A program made the position numbers and the translations under genes. 64,000 nt of DNA from NIOZ-UU13 sp964417935 (GTDB lineage: Bacteria > Planctomycetota > Phycisphaerae > Sedimentisphaerales > Anaerobacaceae), in NCBI GenBank assembly GCA_964417935.1, contig CAYQKF010000001.1, positions 1 to 64,000 on the forward strand. The letters are read 5' to 3'. The stretch's first letter is position 1. Every line of letters begins with the position of its first letter. The notes beneath the pieces are model-generated. The model had not been told where the DNA came from. It ran no database searches and was given only the letters and a program-made list of their open reading frames with translations. Positions 8,968 through 16,694 of this stretch are shown piece by piece.

Positions 8968-10212
8968 ATGCGACGAAATATGATTTTCGTAACCTGCCTT
9001 ATTGTTCTTGCGTGCGCCTTTGGCGTAAGGGATACTGCGTATGGCAGTGCTTACGGCAAAAATGTTGCTGCCCGTCTTGGCTCGGCCAAGCCGAGACAGG
9101 CAAGTCCGTATGTAAATTGGAAGAACGGCCCATCACATAGTTCCGACTTTTTTCCTATTGCGGTCTGGCTGCAAAATCCGAGTAAGGCATCGAGGTACCG
9201 CAGGGCTGGTTTTAATACTTACGTTGGCCTCTGGAAAGGCCCAACGGAAGGGCAGCTTGCAGAATTGAAAAAGGCCGGTATGAAAGTTATCTGTCACCAA
9301 AACGAAGTGGCCCTTAAAAATAAAGATGACCCGACCATTATCGGCTGGATGCACGGGGATGAGCCGGACAACGCCCAATCATTGGGAAGAGGTAAAGGCT
9401 ACGGTCCGCCGATTCCGCCGAAAAAGATAATCGAGGACTACCATAAGATTAGCAATGCCGATACTTCGCGGCCGGTGCTTCTCAATCTCGGCCAGGGTGT
9501 GGCCTGGGACGGCTGGCACGGGCGTGGCGTTCGCACGAACCACCCTGAGGATTATCCCGAATACGTAAAGGGCTGTGATATTGCCTCGTTCGATATTTAC
9601 CCGGTCGCTCATCCAAAACCGCAGGTTGCAGGAAAACTCTGGTACGTTGCAAGAGGCGTCGAGCGCCTGATGAAATGGACTGAAGGGGGAAAAGTGGTGT
9701 GGAACTGTATCGAATGTACGCGAATCAGTAGCCGGGAAAGAAAGGCCACGCCACATCAGGTCCGCTGCGAAGTTTGGATGTCTATGATACACGGCTCGAT
9801 GGGATTAATCTATTTTGTCCACGAATGGGAACCGAGGTTTAATGAGTCGGCGCTTCTGAGCGACGGCCAGATGCTTTCGGCAGTTACTTCGATAAATCGG
9901 CGGATTAGCGAGCTTGCGCCGGTGCTGAACAGTCCGACGGTCAAAAATGCTGTAAGCGTATCATCAGGGAATAAAGATGTTCCTGTGGCAGTTATGGCGA
10001 AGAGGCACGAAGGCGCAACATATCTTTTTGCGGTGGGAATGCGAGACGGAAAGACAAACGCAAAATTCACCGTGCGGGCCCTGAAGGGAGAGAGGACCGT
10101 GGAAGTTCTCGGCGAGGAGCGAACAATCATATCAAAGGACGGTGTTTTCAAAGACAGCTTCGAGGCCTGGGATGTGCACCTTTATCGAATAGCGGGGAAA
10201 AACCCGAACTGA
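8968..10212 (+). CDS. Secreted TIM-barrel glycoside hydrolase-like protein
   Basis: Exported protein of 414 residues with a signal peptide (MRRNMIFVTCLIVLACAFG...). The fold appears to be a TIM barrel: AVWLQNP, a GFNTYVGLW strand, ELKKAGMKVICH, IIGWMHGDEPD (a strand ending in conserved acids, candidate catalytic Glu/Asp), SFDIYPVAHPK, VVWNCIECTRIS and a small beta domain after about residue 330. This plan is like clan GH-A enzymes, but I cannot assign a numbered family or substrate. AGGAGG at 8955-8960 ahead of the ATG fixes the start. It precedes a DUF6807-like remnant and an exported oxidoreductase, consistent with sugar catabolism. Confidence 0.65.
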   Translation: MRRNMIFVTCLIVLACAFGVRDTAYGSAYGKNVAARLGSAKPRQASPYVNWKNGPSHSSDFFPIAVWLQNPSKASRYRRAGFNTYVGLWKGPTEGQLAELKKAGMKVICHQNEVALKNKDDPTIIGWMHGDEPDNAQSLGRGKGYGPPIPPKKIIEDYHKISNADTSRPVLLNLGQGVAWDGWHGRGVRTNHPEDYPEYVKGCDIASFDIYPVAHPKPQVAGKLWYVARGVERLMKWTEGGKVVWNCIECTRISSRERKATPHQVRCEVWMSMIHGSMGLIYFVHEWEPRFNESALLSDGQMLSAVTSINRRISELAPVLNSPTVKNAVSVSSGNKDVPVAVMAKRHEGATYLFAVGMRDGKTNAKFTVRALKGERTVEVLGEERTIISKDGVFKDSFEAWDVHLYRIAGKNPN

Positions 10213-10365
10213 TTTTCTTGTGGGAATCCTTTTAAGTCGATACAAACGGTGCCTGCAAAGTTGACTCCGAGGATTTTCTCATTTTGATCTATCATTGGCT
10301 TGAAGAGGAATGACACAGGAAAGCGATTTGCAATTTTCGATTGCCAATTATGTCTGGTGGTTTTT

Positions 10366-10392
10366 GGATTCCTGTTTTCACAGGAATGACAT
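10366..10392. repeat. GTCATTCC-family palindrome, short copy
   Basis: GGATTCCTGTTTTCACAGGAATGACAT forms a hairpin (TTCCTGt/aCAGGAA) between the hydrolase gene and the truncated ORF. It is a member of the family listed at 23583 and 47603. Confidence 0.55.
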
Positions 10393-10473
10393 TGGGGCGT
10401 CGTCGTGCCGACGACGGCTAAAAAACCTCCAATAAATTTGGTAAAAAGAAAACGAAAAAAGGAAGGTTGTATT

Positions 10474-10677
10474 ATGAAAAGAACTACTACGGTTTTGGTA
10501 ATACTTTTGCTCGCCATTGCAGCGTTAGGAAATCAGAGGGTATCGAAAGTGGAGTTTATAAAAGGCAAAAACAAAATTGATGTGATGGTTGGTGGAAAGC
10601 ACTTTACGAGCTATGTTTATAAAAACGAACTAACTAAGCCGATGATGGTTCCTCGTGATTGTTTACGAAGGGATTAG
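10474..10677 (+). pseudogene. Truncated DUF6807 (PmoA-like) secreted protein remnant
   Basis: A 67-codon frame begins with a signal peptide (MKRTTTVLVILLLAIAALG) and continues VEFIKGKNKIDVMVGGKHFTS then YVYKNELTKPMMVP. This resembles the N-terminal strand pattern of DUF6807 proteins (IDGKxFTxYxY...KPxxxP), which normally continue for about 250 more residues. Here the frame stops after RDCLRRD. Two short open stretches follow (DKGANGETIQPVREI in the same frame after the stop; VYEGIRTKEQMEKRFSQFVK in the next) before the following gene's leader. This suggests an internal deletion that joined the start of one gene to leftover sequence. The family call rests on a short stretch. AAGGAAGG precedes the ATG. 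Confidence 0.45.
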
Positions 10678-10812
10678 GACAAAGGAGCAAATGGAGAAAC
10701 GATTCAGCCAGTTCGTGAAATAATGTACAGAAATTTAAACCAATAACGGCAACTCCATCTTAGGAGGCCGAATAGTTCTTTTCAATACAAGGATTATTAA
10801 GGGAGATTGATT

Positions 10813-12084
10813 ATGAAAGGTGTTACACGTCGAGATTTTATGAAGAGTTCGTTGGCGGCCGGTGCCGCGTTGGCAGTGCCGTTTTCCCGCGCACGAGGGG
10901 CGAACAACGATATTCGCGTGGCCGTAGTTGGTATTAACGGGCGAGGCCGTGGACTCATTGGTAGTTTCCATAATACTCCCGGAGTGCGGGTTGTGGCGCT
11001 GTGCGATGTGGATGGGAATGCTTTAGGCCGCGAAGTTAAGAAATTCAAAGACCGCAATGAAAAGGCTGACGGCTACAACGACTACCGGCGGATGCTCGAA
11101 GACAAGTCGCTGGATGTGGTCTGTATTGCCACGCCGGACCATTGGCACGTTCCTTTAGCGGCGTTCTCGGTTATTGCAGGCAAAGACGTGTATGTCGAGA
11201 AGCCGCTGAGCCACACGATATCCGAGGGGCGTTTGCTTGTGAATTTGGCCCGCAAGCATGGCAGGATTATCCAGCACGGCACGCAGTCCCGCAGTATGGA
11301 GAGTATGAAGGACGCCATCGCGTATTTGCGGTCGGGCGAGCTCGGCAAAATCCGGATGGCCAAGGTGATTAACAGCCAGTTGCGTGGCCCCATTGGTACT
11401 GTGCCCGACAGCGAGGCACCGGCCCAGGTCAACTATGACCTCTGGTTGGGGCCGGCACCGAAGCGTCCCTTCAACCGCAACCGGTTCCACTATAAATGGC
11501 ACTGGTTCTGGGATTACGGGACGGGCGATACGGGCAATGACGGGATACACCAAATCGACATCGCACGCTGGGGCCTTGGTGTGAAACTGCCGAAGGCCGT
11601 CTCCTGCAGCGGCGGGCAGTTATTCTACGATGACGACCACGAGACGCCGGACACGCAGGTCGCCACGTTTGAATACGACGATGTGTATTTGATGTACGAA
11701 ATGCGGCTGTGGACTCCCTATCCCCTCGAAGGCCACGACAACGGTAACATTTTCTACGGCGACAATGGGACGGTGTCTATCGGCAGGAAGGGCTGGCAGG
11801 TAACCTTCAAGAACGGCAAGAAGGGGCCGGGCGGCCCGCGGGGCGGTGAATCGCATACGTTAAATTTCATCAAGGCGGTGCGCAGTCGCAAGGTCAGTGA
11901 CCTGAACGCCGACGTCGAGGTGGGACATTACTCTGCAGCGCTCTGCCATATAGCTAATATCGCAATGCGGGTTGGTCGGCGACTTAAATTCAATGCCGGA
12001 CAGGAACGATTCATCGACGATGCCGAGGCGAATACGTATCTAACGAAAAATTACCGCAAAGGCTGCGAGCTACCAACGCTGTGA
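10813..12084 (+). CDS. Tat-exported Gfo/Idh/MocA family oxidoreductase
   Basis: NAD(P)-dependent sugar or inositol dehydrogenase-like enzyme. A twin-arginine signal (TRRDFMKSSLAAGAAL) is followed by a Rossmann domain (RVAVVGINGRGRGLI, then VVALCDVD) and the family motifs CIATPDHWHVP and VYVEKPLSHT, where the Lys of EKP is the usual catalytic lysine. The C-terminal alpha/beta domain includes GGDTGN-like and GIHQIDIARW segments. The ATG at 10813 is chosen because GGGAGA lies just upstream; a TTG two codons earlier is possible. Export suggests periplasmic action or glycosidase-like chemistry, as shown for exported members such as GH109. A paralog is at 20794. Confidence 0.85.
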   Translation: MKGVTRRDFMKSSLAAGAALAVPFSRARGANNDIRVAVVGINGRGRGLIGSFHNTPGVRVVALCDVDGNALGREVKKFKDRNEKADGYNDYRRMLEDKSLDVVCIATPDHWHVPLAAFSVIAGKDVYVEKPLSHTISEGRLLVNLARKHGRIIQHGTQSRSMESMKDAIAYLRSGELGKIRMAKVINSQLRGPIGTVPDSEAPAQVNYDLWLGPAPKRPFNRNRFHYKWHWFWDYGTGDTGNDGIHQIDIARWGLGVKLPKAVSCSGGQLFYDDDHETPDTQVATFEYDDVYLMYEMRLWTPYPLEGHDNGNIFYGDNGTVSIGRKGWQVTFKNGKKGPGGPRGGESHTLNFIKAVRSRKVSDLNADVEVGHYSAALCHIANIAMRVGRRLKFNAGQERFIDDAEANTYLTKNYRKGCELPTL

Positions 12085-12088
12085 ACCA

Positions 12089-12160
12089 GTGGTGCGAAGG
12101 ATCGCACCCTATGTGGATTAGATATAATTAAAGTGGTGCGAAGCATCGCAGCCTACGTGG
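12089..12160. repeat. Two copies of a GGTGCGAA-xx-ATCGCA hairpin unit
   Basis: Direct copies at 12089-12116 and 12133-12160 share GTGGTGCGAAG.ATCGCA.CCTA.GTGG, each folding as GTGCGA/TCGCAC-type stems. A third hairpin of the same family is at 12986-13005. The first may act as a terminator-like stem after the oxidoreductase gene, though no U tract follows. Confidence 0.6.
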
Positions 12161-12200
12161 CTATTATTTTCACTGAAAGTCTTCACTGAAAATCGTTAAA

Positions 12201-12680
12201 TTATTTAGGTAAAATGTCCCATTTACCCTCGTGGTCTTTGATTGGTAATTCAAAATCATGTAATTTTGAATTTAATTTTAGTCTGAATGCTCTGTCATAA
12301 CTTTTAAATTCTTTCTTTCGTATCTTAAGCCAATGTTGATATTCATCTTTCAAGTATTGTGCAACTTGTTGGCTGCGGACAATAAAGAATCTAGGCAGTT
12401 TATCATTGCCTCTCAATATAACGAAGCAATAGTATAAATCCTTATTCTCTATATCTTCATGTTTTTTAGACATCGTCCACTCATAATTTTTACCAAACTG
12501 AGTCAGTCTCTTATCCGAACCCACAGTACCCTCACTTCCTGCAGTTTTGACTTCCAGCTTAAACATCTTGCCAGATTTGGTTGATACCAAAATATCAACA
12601 CTCTTTGCATTTCCATAAGTGAGACAACCCATATATTCTCTTGAGAACAGTTGTGCTAAGACGTAGAATTCTCCAGCCAT
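12201..12680 (-). CDS. PD-(D/E)xK nuclease-like protein
   Basis: Small (159 aa), AT-rich stand-alone gene. The N-terminal half has a nuclease-like pattern: AGEFYVLAQLF with Glu4, then KSVDILVS (Asp29) and FKLEVKTA (Glu43-x-Lys45), matching the E...D...ExK layout of the PD-(D/E)xK fold found in restriction enzymes and Holliday resolvases. After about residue 90 comes RFFIVRSQQVAQYL, a segment seen in type II restriction-like and DUF4365-like proteins. No methylase or helicase lies beside it, so an orphan nuclease or a remnant of a defence system is possible. Base composition is lower in GC than the flanking oxidoreductase gene. Confidence 0.55.
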   Translation of the reverse strand: MAGEFYVLAQLFSREYMGCLTYGNAKSVDILVSTKSGKMFKLEVKTAGSEGTVGSDKRLTQFGKNYEWTMSKKHEDIENKDLYYCFVILRGNDKLPRFFIVRSQQVAQYLKDEYQHWLKIRKKEFKSYDRAFRLKLNSKLHDFELPIKDHEGKWDILPK

Positions 12681-12933
12681 AGCAGTATAATAATTATGAT
12701 TTTAATTTTGACTTCGTATTTTGCTCATTTTTATACCTACCTTTCCTATAGAACCCTAACAATGATTATACAGTCTGTATAAAACACCAAAAATAGAGAA
12801 GTTTCTGCCTGTATAAGAAATCCCCGATGCTTCTTCCATTAGTGAGCAGAATATTCAAACTGCGGAACGAGGTCAATCGCGAGTTTTCGGGTTTCGGCGA
12901 AAATTTTTCCGCCCGGTAGATAATGCCAGTTTT

Positions 12934-12952
12934 CACGGGCTGGAAGCCCGTG
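12934..12952. repeat. CACGGGCT/AGCCCGTG hairpin repeat
   Basis: Perfect 8-bp stem with a GGA loop. It is a REP-like palindrome upstream of ahcY. No U tract follows, so it is not a convincing intrinsic terminator. Confidence 0.6.
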
Positions 12953-12985
12953 CCACGATATGAGAATAAATCGATATCATTAAAA

Positions 12986-13005
12986 TGGTGCGAAAAATCG
13001 CACAC
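12986..13005. repeat. GTGCGA-aaaa-TCGCAC hairpin, third copy
   Basis: Perfect 6-bp stem and AAAA loop, related to the two units at 12089-12160. It lies in the 450-base gene-free stretch between the nuclease-like gene and ahcY. Confidence 0.55.
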
Positions 13006-13064
13006 TAAATACGGATTTATTTGCGCAAATAAAAGGTTGCAAATTCCGCCGATTGGCTTTATAG

Positions 13065-13107
13065 TTGACAATTCTGCCTGCACCTGTCGGTAACGCAGGC
13101 ACAGGTG
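13065..13107 (+). promoter_or_regulatory. ahcY leader: TTGACA box and two mutually exclusive hairpins
   Basis: A TTGACA hexamer lies at 13065-13070; the matching -10 is weak. Immediately after it, TGCCTGC (13075-13081) is complementary to GCAGGCA (13095-13101), and CACCTGT (13081-13087) is complementary to ACAGGTG (13101-13107). The arms alternate A-B-A'-B' and share their boundary bases, so the two hairpins exclude each other, or a very tight pseudoknot forms. The segment ends 23 bases before the ahcY ATG; AAAGGG at 13118-13123 is the ribosome binding site. It does not match the SAH riboswitch consensus known to me. Confidence 0.4.
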
Positions 13108-13130
13108 TTTACTTTTGAAAGGGTTGATAA

Positions 13131-14390
13131 ATGAAGTACGATGTAGCTGATTTGTCATTGGCAGGGGGGGGTAAGAAACGCATTCTCTGGGCTGATAACG
13201 ATATGCCGGTCCTGGCGGCGATACGCGAGCGGTTTGCAAAGAGCAAGCCGTTAAAGGGTAAAAATGTTTCAGCCTGTCTGCATATAACCGCTGAGACGGC
13301 TAATCTGGCCAGGGCACTAAAGGCCGGCGGAGCAAATGTTGTTCTTTGCGCATCTAATCCGCTGAGCACGCAGGATGATGTGTCTGCTTCGTTAGTTAAG
13401 GATTTTAAGATAGCAGTCTTTGCTATCTGCGGTGAAAATCGCAGTACCTATTACAAACATATCAACGCAGCAATTGACCATAAGCCCGTTATTACGCTTG
13501 ATGACGGTGCTGATTTGGTAAACGAGTTACATACCCGCAGAAAGAAAGAGGCTCACCGCATTATAGCGAGTATGGAAGAGACCACTACGGGGGTTATTCG
13601 TCTGCGGGCCTTGGCGAATGAAGGCAAGTTAAAGTTTCCTGTCATTGCAGTCAATGACGCTGCGACCAAACACCTGTTCGATAATCGCTACGGCACAGGG
13701 CAATCAACGGTTGACGGTATCATTCGCGCTACCGATTTTCTGATGGCCGGCAAGAAGATTGTTGTTGCAGGATACGGCTGGTGCGGTCGCGGTTTTGCTA
13801 TGCGGGCCAGGGGGATGGGGGCGATTGTTATCGTTACAGAAGTTGATGCGGTCAAGGCCCTCGAAGCGGCTATGGACGGGTTTGAAGTTATGCCGATGGC
13901 AAAGGCGGCAAAAGTGGGCGAATTGTTCGTAACGCTTACGGGTAATAAAAACGTTATACGTGCTGAGCACTTCCGTGCGATGAAGGACAGAGCGGTTGTC
14001 GCCAACAGCGGACATTTCAACGTTGAGATAGATATACCGGCCCTGAAAAGGCTCAGCAAGAAGGCAACCCGTAATGTTCGCAACTATGTTGATGAATATG
14101 TCCTGAAGAATAACAAGCGTATATATCTTCTGGCTGAAGGACGATTAATTAACCTTGCAGCCGCTGAGGGACATCCTGCAAGTGTGATGGATATGAGTTT
14201 TGCGACGCAGGCGTTACAGGCTGAATACGTGGTAAAAAAACGAGGTAAGCTTTCTGTTGCCGTGCACGATGTCCCGATGGAGATAGAGTGGCAGGTAAGC
14301 AGGTTCAAACTAAAGTCAATGTCGATTAGTATAGACAAACTTACAGCCGAGCAGGTTGCTTACCTTGCCAGCAGCGGTGAAGGGACATAG
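13131..14390 (+). CDS. ahcY: S-adenosylhomocysteine hydrolase
   Basis: Cleaves S-adenosylhomocysteine to adenosine and homocysteine, relieving product inhibition of methyltransferases. Of the family's typical length for the shorter bacterial form (419 aa). Visible motifs: MPVLAAIRERF, HITAETANL, NPLSTQDDV, TTTGVIRL, NDAATKHLFDNRYGTGQS, the NAD-binding loop VVAGYGWCGRGFAMRARGMGA, and VANSGHFNVEI. The ATG at 13131 has AAAGGG upstream. The first codons include an eight-G tract (13164-13171) encoding LAGGGKKR, a possible slippage site. It stands alone; the leader holds alternative hairpins. Residue pattern and order leave little doubt about the assignment. Confidence 0.95.
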   Translation: MKYDVADLSLAGGGKKRILWADNDMPVLAAIRERFAKSKPLKGKNVSACLHITAETANLARALKAGGANVVLCASNPLSTQDDVSASLVKDFKIAVFAICGENRSTYYKHINAAIDHKPVITLDDGADLVNELHTRRKKEAHRIIASMEETTTGVIRLRALANEGKLKFPVIAVNDAATKHLFDNRYGTGQSTVDGIIRATDFLMAGKKIVVAGYGWCGRGFAMRARGMGAIVIVTEVDAVKALEAAMDGFEVMPMAKAAKVGELFVTLTGNKNVIRAEHFRAMKDRAVVANSGHFNVEIDIPALKRLSKKATRNVRNYVDEYVLKNNKRIYLLAEGRLINLAAAEGHPASVMDMSFATQALQAEYVVKKRGKLSVAVHDVPMEIEWQVSRFKLKSMSISIDKLTAEQVAYLASSGEGT

Positions 14391-14396
14391 CTGTTA

Positions 14397-14531
14397 AATC
14401 CGAAATTCTAATATCGAAATCCGAAACAAATTCAAATGTCAAAAATCCAAAATTCAAAACGTTTTAAACATTTGAAATTCCGATTTTGATATTGTTTCGA
14501 AGTTCGTGCTTCGTGCTTAGGATTTCGAATT
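14397..14531. repeat. Dispersed imperfect palindrome, copy 2
   Basis: Contains CCGAAACAAATTCAAATG, then CAAAACGTTTTAAACATTTG, ATTTTGATATTGTTTCG and TTCGTGCTTCGTGC. The left and right halves are inverted relative to each other (CGAAACAAATTCAAATG against CATTTGAA...ATTGTTTCG), so a long hairpin can form. Same family as 688-806 and 56925-57062. Confidence 0.75.
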
Positions 14532-14592
14532 TAGTACTTGATACTCGATTGCCTTTATAGGCACTGAATCGTCCAGTATCAAAGTGAGGCTT

Positions 14593-16455
14593 ATGGATAA
14601 TAAAGAGACGGAAAAGGCGCCGATAGCGGTCTCGAAGTCTTTTATGGCTGTTGGTCCCACGCTGCACTACAGCCATAAGAATGTTCAGAGGTGCTGGCTT
14701 CTTGCTGTTGTGGCCTTTGGTGTAAGCTGTTTTTTCTGGTCGAAGATAGCAACCGGCTCATTTTGGTCGTTCGACATTCAGGCGGCAGCAAGACCGGAAT
14801 TCTGGCATTTGGGCCAGACAATCATAAGCGGAGTGAGCATATTCGAGTACCCCTGGCAGATTGTTGTTTTAGGGCTGCTAATGGGTATTTTGTCAATTGT
14901 TCCGGTGTTGATATCGCAGCTTATGAGCTTTGGGTATAGTTTTCCTTTGATATTGGCGGTATTTTTTTTAGCCAATTTGCCGGGTTTTGCGATTTGTCTA
15001 TTGGCCAGTTGTATTGCGGTGGCGTGTCGGCCGCTTCGTTTTCGCTCGCGTTTTGTTGCGATAGCGTTGTGCACGGCGCCACAGCTTCTTTACTGGGGAT
15101 ACTTCGGCGGTGTCAGGGGTGTAGAACCTATTAAGTGGGGCTTTTCTTTCGCGCCCTGGATTTTTGCCTGGATTGATGGTTTGACCATAGCAGGGTTTGT
15201 TCTCGGCATAGGCCATTATATGCGTTATCGGCCGGGCCTGGTCTGGATTTTCACTACCATTACACTCGTGTTGGCTGTAGGTGTGTTCGAAGTAACAATC
15301 GGCTTTGACGAATTAGACTATCAGCTTTATGTGGCTAAGAATAATCCGGAGCATGTTAGTGAATTTCACGACCATAGTATTACAGAAGCGTTGGATAAGA
15401 CGACGAAAGACCCTGTTATAAAGAAATACCTGGAAGGTTTCTTTTACCCTGCCGACCCAATAGCGCTGCGTGCAGAACTGAAAAGAGAAATCCAGATTAA
15501 GTTAAGTTACGACCGTTGGCCAAGCTGGTTTATAGTGCCGGAAGAGTTAGAGTATCAGGAGAAAAGGCAATGGTTGTTCGGGCAGTACGATTTGTTTATA
15601 AGTGAACGTCCCAACAGCCGTCGGATGCCGATAGCGCTTTACTGCAAGGCACTTCTGAGCGAATACAGCGCGGACATCAATGTGCTTGGGCAAAAAGAAG
15701 TTTTGCGTTTTTACAGTGATTATCCATACGAAAGGTCACGTGAGATATGGTATCGGCTGTACAGCAAATTCGGTGAGAGTCCGGAATCATTAGAGGCACG
15801 ATGGCGGATTGCAAAACATTGGGCCGGTCAGGGTAAATTTGAGCTGGCTGAGGAGCTTCTTAGCCAGGCCGAAACGATGTTGGCGGCTGAGCGGTCGAAA
15901 CTGCTTGAAAAAGAACAAACATCAGACGAGTCATTGTTCGGCCTGTTTCGTCTTCCGGCTGACTCGGTTATGACAGTACCGAAGCTAAACGAGCTGCAAA
16001 GAAGATTAGATCAGTTGCGGACGCTTATAGGGCCTGAAAATCGAACCGAAGAGGCGGGGGCAACTGAGCGTCTGGCGGAGTTTGCTATGCTAAATCCGCA
16101 TGCCTGGGATTATTCTGTGCGTCTCGACGGATTGCTGGAGCAAATAGAAGATAAAGACCGTCTTCGTGACAACGTTCTGTTAGCTCAGGCAAAACTCCTC
16201 GCCGACGAGCAGCTCCGGGCTGAGAAATTAAGCGAGCTGCATAAGGAATTCGGCAAAACTGATGGTGGGATGTTAGCATTGTACGAATTAGGTCTTTTGA
16301 AGATTGGTCTGTATCAGAGTGAGTCAAATTCAGAGCAGAAGAAAAAGTATTTATCGGATGCCAGAGCAACTCTGGAGAGCTTCCTCAATTTGTATCCGGC
16401 CAGTTTCTGTGCAGAGCAAGTCAAAAAGAATCTGGATGGCCTGCCGACTAATTGA
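14593..16455 (+). CDS. Polytopic membrane protein with C-terminal TPR-like helical region
   Basis: Unrecognised family, 620 residues. The first 240 residues contain about six hydrophobic segments (for example WLLAVVAFGVSCFFW, IVVLGLLMGILSIVPVLI, LILAVFFLANLPGFAICLL, WIFTTITLVLAVGVFEVTI). The remaining 380 residues are soluble and helical, with repeat-like stretches (LEARWRIAKHWAGQGKFELAEELL; ARATLESFLNLYPASFCAEQV) that look like TPR units. The ATG at 14593 is preferred: GTGAGG lies just upstream, while a GTG at 14584 overlaps that site. It is flanked by ahcY and a diguanylate cyclase, each with its own leader. A scaffold or sensor role is only a guess. Confidence 0.6.
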   Translation: MDNKETEKAPIAVSKSFMAVGPTLHYSHKNVQRCWLLAVVAFGVSCFFWSKIATGSFWSFDIQAAARPEFWHLGQTIISGVSIFEYPWQIVVLGLLMGILSIVPVLISQLMSFGYSFPLILAVFFLANLPGFAICLLASCIAVACRPLRFRSRFVAIALCTAPQLLYWGYFGGVRGVEPIKWGFSFAPWIFAWIDGLTIAGFVLGIGHYMRYRPGLVWIFTTITLVLAVGVFEVTIGFDELDYQLYVAKNNPEHVSEFHDHSITEALDKTTKDPVIKKYLEGFFYPADPIALRAELKREIQIKLSYDRWPSWFIVPEELEYQEKRQWLFGQYDLFISERPNSRRMPIALYCKALLSEYSADINVLGQKEVLRFYSDYPYERSREIWYRLYSKFGESPESLEARWRIAKHWAGQGKFELAEELLSQAETMLAAERSKLLEKEQTSDESLFGLFRLPADSVMTVPKLNELQRRLDQLRTLIGPENRTEEAGATERLAEFAMLNPHAWDYSVRLDGLLEQIEDKDRLRDNVLLAQAKLLADEQLRAEKLSELHKEFGKTDGGMLALYELGLLKIGLYQSESNSEQKKKYLSDARATLESFLNLYPASFCAEQVKKNLDGLPTN

Positions 16456-16520
16456 TGATTGTTTTCGACATTTTTTCCAGTTATCAATCATCAGTAATCA
16501 GCCGTTTTGGGGGATTTGAG

Positions 16521-16548
16521 TTGACTTTTATGTAGATTTTGTTAGTAT
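16521..16548 (+). promoter_or_regulatory. Candidate sigma-70 promoter for the diguanylate cyclase gene
   Basis: TTGACT (16521-16526), 16 bases, TAGTAT (16543-16548), about 150 bases upstream of the start codon at 16695. Confidence 0.35.
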
Positions 16549-16694
16549 GGAGATTGGCTGGAGGCATTTTCTTTGCGCTTTTTAGGCCTTTAGATTACTA
16601 CGACAAGACTTTTGCAAAACTTCAGTTACGAATTAAATGAGAACAATGACATTGACAAAGAGTGATTCCAATTTGCTGTTGCGGGTGATGGTAA

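Noticed and set aside
13075..13107. Known SAH or SAM riboswitch upstream of ahcY
   Set aside because: Neither the conserved loop sequences nor the stem layout of the SAH, SAM-II or SAM/SAH classes is present; a pseudoknot with zero-length connecting loops is sterically doubtful. Kept only as alternative hairpins.
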